This document shows, piece by piece, positions 5,541 to 10,116 of a stretch of DNA of 10,116 bases (position 1 is its first letter; every line of letters starts with the position of its first letter). The notes beneath the pieces are model-generated. The model was not told where the DNA came from. It searched no databases and was given only the letters and a program-made list of their open reading frames with translations. The position numbers and the translations under genes are program-made. The stretch is taken from NCBI GenBank assembly GCA_947168865.1, contig CAMVNN010000027.1, positions 1-10,116 of the forward strand, read 5' to 3'. This stretch comes from an uncultured Bacillota bacterium (GTDB lineage: Bacteria > Bacillota_I > Bacilli_A > RF39 > UBA660).

Positions 5541-6264
5541 AATTACTTTTATCATCATTGAAATAAAGTTTTAAATATTCATCATGGGCTTTAGTTTCAA
5601 AATCAAGATTGAAGTCAACATATTTATAATTATTATGTTTTGAGTCAATGATTCTTTTAACTAAGTAGACTAATAATTCAGGATTTCTAACTAATAATGG
5701 ACCAATTACATAAGTTCCAATGAAGTTATTTATGAAGAAACCTTCTTTTTTCTCATCTTCATTTAATCCATATCCTTGAATAATATCTAAAAAACATTTT
5801 TCATTTGTATGAATAATACTATCTTGATTCTTAAATCCTAAGACATAATCATTTAAAAATTCTGCTTTAGCATAGATTTCACTTACTAGATTATTGGCTC
5901 TTTTTTCAGAATGGAAGTCAATTAAACCAATTCCTTCGAGTTTTTTATTACCATCTAAAATATAGTTTCCAAACATATCTAATGCATTACCAGTTATAAT
6001 AAAAAATTTATTAAGATCAAATGCTTTTTTTATGTCATCTTTATATTTTAACAAATGTCTCAAAGCGATTTTTTCATTGTTGTATGTCCCTGGTCCAATA
6101 TAAATAACATCAAATTCATCAAAATTAATATCATCATCGATACTTAAGAATTCGATTGAAGTTTTTATTCCTTGGCTTTCTAATACTTGTTTTAAAATCT
6201 TAATATTGCCATTATCTCCATACAAATTCATTAAATCGTAATATAAATGAGCAATCTTAATCAT
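5539..6264 (-). CDS. gatD: GatD homologue lacking the catalytic Cys and His
   Basis: 241 aa, the usual GatD length. GatD is the glutaminase subunit that gives ammonia to MurT for amidating D-Glu in lipid II. The family pattern is clear: NLYGDNGNI near the N-terminus, IYIGPGTYNNE, LEGIGLIDFHSE, GYGLNEDEKKEG and GTYVIGPLLVRNPEL. Compared with my recollection of Staphylococcus aureus GatD, the nucleophile C94 in TICGGYQFLG is G92 here (IITGNALDMFG). The catalytic H189 in GTYLHGP is I187 (GTYVIGP), and the glutamine-binding R128 is N125. The only Cys, C157, is elsewhere. It should be unable to hydrolyse glutamine. The start overlaps the murT end by 8 bp, with a GGAGG site five bases upstream, so the two are translated together. 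The frame is intact with no sign of decay, so a kept non-glutaminase role is likely. Confidence 0.88.
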   Translation of the reverse strand: MIKIAHLYYDLMNLYGDNGNIKILKQVLESQGIKTSIEFLSIDDDINFDEFDVIYIGPGTYNNEKIALRHLLKYKDDIKKAFDLNKFFIITGNALDMFGNYILDGNKKLEGIGLIDFHSEKRANNLVSEIYAKAEFLNDYVLGFKNQDSIIHTNEKCFLDIIQGYGLNEDEKKEGFFINNFIGTYVIGPLLVRNPELLVYLVKRIIDSKHNNYKYVDFNLDFETKAHDEYLKLYFNDDKSN

Positions 6265-7588
6265 TTTTATCCTCCTTAATTAATTTGGTAAATGGTTCAA
6301 CATAATCAAAGTTGAGAATTGCATATATATTCTCTTTAGTAGAAATCTTTAAATAATCTGTGGCTTCTTCCAAGGTTTCAAAACACTTTATTTTATCAAT
6401 ATCTAAATTAGCAACTTTTAGTCTAGTTGCAATATCATATCTTTGAACTCCAACACAGATAATACTTTCAATTTTATGTTTAGCTAAGATTTCAAAATCT
6501 ATATCATAAAGCCAAGATAAGTCGTTATATTTATAACGTCTACTTATTTCTTTCCAACCAACCACAACTGTTTTAGGTGATTTATCACGATTTAAAAGTA
6601 ATATTGATTGGTTAAATGTCGTGCTATTTTCGTTCTTGTTATTTAAAATATATACTAGTCTATTATTATTTTTTATGCAATTATATTGTTTTAAATTTGA
6701 TTTTGTGTTTTTATTTATTAGTTCACTTACTTTAGTTTCATGAATGCCTATTAATGATAAGACACTATAAGCAGCAATAGTATTGTAAATTGCAAATAGC
6801 ATTGGAAAAGGTATTTTAACAATACTTTCATTTATATTTATTTCACATTTTTCATAATCTATTCGATAAACTTTAAATCTGCTTTCTGGATGCTTTAATT
6901 TACAGTTTTCACATTCATAATAACCTATGTTTTCAAAATGAAGATATTTATATTCTAATTTGCTATTGCATCTAGGACAATATATTAAATTTGGATTTTC
7001 AAATAACATCTGTTTACTAGAAAATTCATTCTCACTAATACTATAATAGGTGATATTGTCAAAATCCAAAGCGAATTTTTGTAAATATGGGTCATCAGCA
7101 TTAAGTACTAAATGCATTTCATTAGTTATAGCTTTCTTTATTTCAGTGAAAACTAAGTCAAAGTTTCCTTGCCTAGGCGGCTGATCACGAGTTATGTTAG
7201 TAATAACAACATAATCTGGTTTTATAGCAGGAAAGACAAACTTTGCAAATCTCTCATCGCATTCTAATACTACTGCGTCTGTCTTAATCTTTCCAGTTAT
7301 TGTCGAATTCTCTAAAAGAGTAGTTAAAATTCCTGTATTTAAATTTGAACCCGATATGTTATGAGTGACAGTATAGTTATCACTTCTTAATGAATCTGTA
7401 ATTAGAGATGTCGTACTACCTTTACCTGATGATCCTGTTACCGCAACGACAATATCAGGCATTTTCAATTTGTATAGAAGTTTTTTATCAATTCTAAGAG
7501 CAATATTACCTGGTAAGACTGATCCTCGTTTTAGAATTTTTCCAAATATAATGATTATTTTGGCAACCAAAATCGCGATTATTTTCAT
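6257..7588 (-). CDS. murT: MurT homologue (Mur ligase-type lipid II amidotransferase subunit)
   Basis: 443 aa, normal MurT length. A hydrophobic N-terminal helix (about 3-16) precedes the Mur ligase core with P-loop TGSSGKGSTT (51-60). The NxxRDQ motif follows at N131-Q136. A four-Cys zinc ribbon, typical of MurT, is at C204/C207 and C226/C229. The C-terminal DUF1727-type domain starts near 305 and includes VVVGWKE and SWLYDIDFE (D362/D364 in the conserved Asp region). MurT uses ATP to activate the D-Glu carboxylate of lipid II, which then takes ammonia from GatD. Two motifs have drifted: RDQLDRYGE is RDQPPRQGN here, and the KNPxG motif before FNQ reads KNENSTT. It heads a two-gene operon with gatD and has a GAGGTG site six bases before the ATG. 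Confidence 0.87.
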   Translation of the reverse strand: MKIIAILVAKIIIIFGKILKRGSVLPGNIALRIDKKLLYKLKMPDIVVAVTGSSGKGSTTSLITDSLRSDNYTVTHNISGSNLNTGILTTLLENSTITGKIKTDAVVLECDERFAKFVFPAIKPDYVVITNITRDQPPRQGNFDLVFTEIKKAITNEMHLVLNADDPYLQKFALDFDNITYYSISENEFSSKQMLFENPNLIYCPRCNSKLEYKYLHFENIGYYECENCKLKHPESRFKVYRIDYEKCEININESIVKIPFPMLFAIYNTIAAYSVLSLIGIHETKVSELINKNTKSNLKQYNCIKNNNRLVYILNNKNENSTTFNQSILLLNRDKSPKTVVVGWKEISRRYKYNDLSWLYDIDFEILAKHKIESIICVGVQRYDIATRLKVANLDIDKIKCFETLEEATDYLKISTKENIYAILNFDYVEPFTKLIKEDKND

Positions 7589-7605
7589 CTTAACACCTCG
7601 AATTA

Positions 7606-7614
7606 ATTATAACA
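7606..7614 (-). promoter_or_regulatory. Extended -10 promoter of murT-gatD
   Basis: Read leftward: TGTTATAAT, a perfect -10 with the TGn extension. The predicted start near 7599 leaves a leader of about 12 bases beginning around the GAGGTG site. The -35 region is poor (CTAGAA at 17 bases). Confidence 0.6.
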
Positions 7615-7636
7615 CAAATTCTAATTTTTTCTAGTT

Positions 7637-7665
7637 TTGTCGAAACTAATCACTAATATTATAAA
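7637..7665 (+). promoter_or_regulatory. Probable promoter of the small gene and amidase
   Basis: TTGTCG (7637-7642), a 17-base spacer, TATAAA (7660-7665). The expected start is near 7672, about 20 bases before the small gene. It is divergent from the murT promoter. Confidence 0.5.
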
Positions 7666-7692
7666 AGTGATATATTTTATTATGTGATACTT

Positions 7693-7882
7693 ATGAAAAA
7701 TAGAGTTATTTATACTGAAGACAAAATATATGTTTATTTAACTAAACGTCTTGATAAGCAAGAACTAAAGAAAATAAGAGAAAAAATTAATTTTATTAAA
7801 GCTCATTATGTCATTAATCAAACGATTATGGTTCATATTTGAAAAAGACATTATTTATGGTATTATTATTATGGTGGAATAA
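7693..7882 (+). pseudogene. Small protein gene with an apparent +1 frameshift
   Basis: From the ATG at 7693 there are 49 codons (MKNRVIYTEDKIYVYLTKRL ... INQTIMVHI) before TGA (7840-7842). In the +1 frame the coding pattern continues at 7841: EKDIIYGIIIMVE, then TAA at 7880-7882. That TAA overlaps the amidase start as TAATG, the usual sign of a coupled upstream gene. Joined, the product would be about 62 aa, a strand-helix-strand small protein; the end resembles the YGIIIEVE-type endings I associate with small unnamed proteins of AT-rich Firmicutes (from memory, unchecked). The break is one extra T in ATATTTGA. It may be a sequencing or assembly error, a real mutation, or a programmed +1 shift at ATT-TGA. 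The ribosome site is weak. Function unknown. Confidence 0.55.
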
Positions 7883-9723
7883 TGAAATATTTAAAACTAT
7901 TATTAATTATTATGTTTTTTTCTATAAATGTTAAAGCTTATTATGAAGCTCCTGTTGATATTACGAAAATGGATGTTTATGCGGTACAAGATGCAATAGA
8001 CAAGGGATATTTAACATATGAGCTTTTAGTGAGACTATATTTGGATCGAATTACTGCATATGATAAGAATTATAAAGCAATTATTTCAATCAATAAAAAT
8101 GCAATTGAGGAAGCTAAGAAATGTGATCTAGAATATAGTGAAAAAGGTCGAAGCAATATTTTATGGTGTATGCCAATTATAGTTAAAGATAACATAGATG
8201 TTAAAGGACTAGCAACGACTGCTGGATCTAAAGCACTATCGGATTCTTATCCTAATGAAGATGCTGCAGTTGTAAAAAAACTCAAAGAAAAAGGAATGAT
8301 CATTTTAGCCAAAGCCAATATGAGTGAATTTGCTTTCTCTTCTAGTAGCTCTAAGAGTTATTATGGAACTGTTCACAACGCCTATAATCTAAAGTATTCA
8401 GCATATGGTTCATCTGGTGGAAGTGCGGTTGCAGTAGCAAGTAATTATGCACTTTTTGCACTTGGAACAGATACGAATTCATCGGTTCGTGCTCCTGCTG
8501 CAGCTAATAATGTCATAGGATTTCGACCAACGTTAGGATTGGTTGATACGAAAGGTGTACTTGCATATGACATTACTCGTGATGCAATCGGACCAATCAC
8601 TAGAACTGTTAAAGAAAATATGCTTTTAATGGAAACAATCAGTTCTAAAGAATATAAAATTCCTGAAAATTCTTCATTAGAAGGGAAGAATATAGTTGTA
8701 ATCGATCAATTTTTACCATCTAACTCTTATAGTGAAATAAAAACAATGTTTAATAACAGTGTCAAAAAATTGGAAATAGCAGGTGCCAACATAATTCACT
8801 TGAATAATGTTTACTCTAGTACTTATGAATATGTTGGCGATTCTACAATGGGTGGATGGACAATGTGCTATGCATTCAATAAATATATAAAGAATACATC
8901 TAGTAAGATAAAGAGTTTTTATAGTCTTACTTTCTCTGGAACTAATACCTATAGTTTAGTAGATAATTATAATAAGTGTAATACTTCAATTGAATATACA
9001 AAAACTATGGAAAATGAAAAATCCAGCTTCCGCGCTCATATAAATAATATCATCAAAAAATATAACGTTGATGCTTTTATATATCCAAATAACGTTGGAA
9101 AATTATTAAAAATAGGTGAATCAAACGGTAGAGGTATGAGCTATAAAATTGCCCCTGTTTTGGGCCTCCCTGCCGTTTCAGTGCCTCTTGGATTTGATTC
9201 TGATGGACTTCCATATGGAATTGAATTTATGGGAGCTAAAAATAGTGAGGAAAAGTTATATGAGATAATTTTAGAATATGAAAAATTAAATAATAATTAT
9301 TCTCTACCATCTATAGCACCATCTCTTTATAATATTCCAGAAGGTGTTACCAAGTTAAAAGAATTATATGAAGCAATGCTAGAAAATGATAAATCAATAT
9401 TAGATTTATTAACATTAAATAAGCAAAAAGAAAAAATTAGAAACTTCTTTTTAAATTATAATAATAATGAAAATAAGACTAGTGAAGCCGGGGATATTTA
9501 TGAAGAAATCATCAATAAAACAGCCGAAGAAATATATATGAATAGTATTAAATCAATAAAAATAGTAGGATTTGTTTATGATCAAAATACTCAAAGGTTT
9601 CGTGAAGCACTAGGTTTAACAATATTAAAAATCATATTTTATATACTTATGGTATATTTTCTATATATGGTCTTAAAATCTTGCCGTAGAAAGATAATAA
9701 AGAAAAAAAGCATTAATTATTAA
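7882..9723 (+). CDS. Secreted, membrane-anchored amidase-signature family protein
   Basis: 613 aa. A signal peptide (MKYLKLLLIIMFFSINVKA, cleavage near 19) leads into an amidase-signature domain of about 450 residues. The Ser-cisSer-Lys triad is intact: K102 in IIVKDNIDVKG, S177 in GSSGGS, and S201 in GTDTNSSVRAPAA. The 75- and 24-residue spacings equal those known for FAAH and GatA. The usual GGS before the nucleophile's IR is NSS here, a variant I believe occurs in other secreted amidases. Residues ~480-575 form a Lys/Glu-rich helical extension. One membrane helix follows (~579-600) with a basic tail (RRKIIKKK), so the catalytic domain should face outside, held on the membrane. The family hydrolyses amide bonds; the substrate here is unknown, possibly a wall peptide or environmental amide. 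A GGTGG site lies four bases before the ATG, which overlaps the upstream stop. Confidence 0.87.
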   Translation: MKYLKLLLIIMFFSINVKAYYEAPVDITKMDVYAVQDAIDKGYLTYELLVRLYLDRITAYDKNYKAIISINKNAIEEAKKCDLEYSEKGRSNILWCMPIIVKDNIDVKGLATTAGSKALSDSYPNEDAAVVKKLKEKGMIILAKANMSEFAFSSSSSKSYYGTVHNAYNLKYSAYGSSGGSAVAVASNYALFALGTDTNSSVRAPAAANNVIGFRPTLGLVDTKGVLAYDITRDAIGPITRTVKENMLLMETISSKEYKIPENSSLEGKNIVVIDQFLPSNSYSEIKTMFNNSVKKLEIAGANIIHLNNVYSSTYEYVGDSTMGGWTMCYAFNKYIKNTSSKIKSFYSLTFSGTNTYSLVDNYNKCNTSIEYTKTMENEKSSFRAHINNIIKKYNVDAFIYPNNVGKLLKIGESNGRGMSYKIAPVLGLPAVSVPLGFDSDGLPYGIEFMGAKNSEEKLYEIILEYEKLNNNYSLPSIAPSLYNIPEGVTKLKELYEAMLENDKSILDLLTLNKQKEKIRNFFLNYNNNENKTSEAGDIYEEIINKTAEEIYMNSIKSIKIVGFVYDQNTQRFREALGLTILKIIFYILMVYFLYMVLKSCRRKIIKKKSINY

Positions 9724-9731
9724 TGCTTTTT
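9705..9731. terminator. Shared bidirectional terminator, amidase / right-end gene
   Basis: A 12-bp perfect stem, AAAAAGCATTAA (9705-9716) and TTAATGCTTTTT (9720-9731), with loop TTA. It contains the amidase stop (9721-9723) and the opposing stop (9713-9715), so the two genes overlap by 11 bp within the hairpin. Confidence 0.85.
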
Positions 9732-10057
9732 ACTTTTCTATATACTTTTTTTGGTTGGGCTTTAGTAAGCACATACTTCTTGTATTTTAAAAGCTCTATT
9801 TTTTGATTTCTAATTTGACTACTTCTAGTAATTTTTTTTTCTTTTGACTCATTTATTTCATTAATAATATTCACAATCTCTTTTTTTTTCACATCTTCTC
9901 TTTTTTTTCGATTTTTTTCACTATAATCAATGTAAGCAACTGATTGAGTTGTAAATGTTATAAATGTAGCAACAATTTTTATGATGTTATCAATTCCTGG
10001 TATAAATGAAAGAAGAATATTGATTGAAAGTAACCAAGTTTTAAGTTTCCCTATCAA
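9713..10057 (-). CDS. Unknown membrane-associated protein, N-terminus uncertain
   Basis: Up to 114 aa if read from a TTG at 10057 (MIGKLKTWLL). I do not recognise it. The first ~45 residues hold one or two hydrophobic segments (WLLSINILLSFIPG and IIKIVATFITFTTQSVAYI) joined by PGIDN. The rest is strongly basic and helical (KNRKKREDVKKKEIVNIINE ... KKVYRKVKSINN), which suggests a membrane-bound protein with a cytoplasmic, possibly nucleic-acid- or lipid-contacting tail. No ribosome site precedes the TTG, and the sequence just beyond it changes base composition and appears to come from another molecule. The true start has therefore probably been cut off at the junction and the gene is best treated as 5'-incomplete. 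The stop lies inside the shared terminator. Confidence 0.55.
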   Translation of the reverse strand: MIGKLKTWLLSINILLSFIPGIDNIIKIVATFITFTTQSVAYIDYSEKNRKKREDVKKKEIVNIINEINESKEKKITRSSQIRNQKIELLKYKKYVLTKAQPKKVYRKVKSINN

Positions 10058-10116
10058 TGAAGATTCTATGCCTCAAGACCATCGGCAGCGAGGCTTTCGA
10101 AGACTGCGAATCACTG
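10057..10116 (+). CDS. Fragment of a BspA-like leucine-rich repeat protein at a probable chimeric end
   Basis: The final bases read in one open frame as LKTIGSEAFEDCESL to the window edge. This fits the LRR_5 (BspA-type) repeat pattern IGxxAFxxCxSL almost exactly. Such repeats occur in long surface proteins of gut and oral bacteria. From about 10071 the G+C content is 26 of 46 bases, far above the rest of the window, and the codons are GC-ending (CTC, AAG, ACC, ATC, GGC, GAG). The upstream part of the frame (ATG AAG ATT) may belong to the host sequence, so the ATG is not a trusted start. The abrupt change suggests joined molecules rather than a neighbouring gene. Confidence 0.55.
   Translation, partial: MKILCLKTIGSEAFEDCESL

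Noticed and set aside
7840..7881. TGA read as Trp, fusing the small gene in frame with the amidase
   Set aside because: The frame does stay open to the amidase ATG, but the amidase begins with its own ribosome site and a signal peptide. Long genes here use TGG and have no in-frame TGA, and the +1 frame gives a better joined product ending in TAATG.
1..10116. CRISPR array, insertion sequence, prophage or conjugative genes
   Set aside because: No regularly spaced repeats, transposase, integrase or phage-like genes are visible. The tRNA genes have no adjoining integrase or duplicated 3' end.

Overview
The window looks like chromosome from a very AT-rich, low-GC Gram-positive bacterium of the Bacilli/Mollicutes-related gut type (RF39-like or Erysipelotrichia-like). 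This rests on the strong A+T bias, purine-rich ribosome sites, consensus SigA-type promoters, A-rich hairpins followed by T-runs, and SpoVS, YtgP-type MurJ and MurT/GatD homologues. Every complete gene stops with TAA. Long genes use TGG for Trp and contain no in-frame TGA, so the standard bacterial code fits. The lineage is an inference.

Left part (1-670): the N-terminus of a leftward Fic-family protein with a good promoter and a large palindrome directly upstream, then two divergent glycine tRNA genes. The leftward tRNA-Gly(UCC) departs from the usual tRNA consensus at several positions; the rightward one is tRNA-Gly(CCC). Middle (670-3770): a HAD-fold protein, a GNAT acetyltransferase, a small three-helix membrane protein of unknown family, SpoVS, and a leftward ATP-grasp protein of the sugar-transfer-associated type.

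Right part (3869-9723) is mostly cell envelope: a MurJ/YtgP-type lipid II flippase; a leftward murT-gatD operon (8-bp overlap), whose products would normally amidate the D-Glu of lipid II; and a rightward pair of a small, apparently frameshifted gene and a secreted, membrane-anchored amidase-signature protein. The most notable point is that the GatD homologue has lost both its catalytic Cys and its catalytic His, and MurT has drifted in two conserved motifs. The pair may therefore work without glutamine hydrolysis, or do something else.

Four convergent gene pairs each share one hairpin terminator that contains or abuts both stop codons, a sign of compact organisation. The last ~50 bases change sharply in base composition and encode one BspA-type leucine-rich repeat in the rightward frame. 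This is probably a chimeric contig end, so the leftward gene next to it has an uncertain N-terminus.
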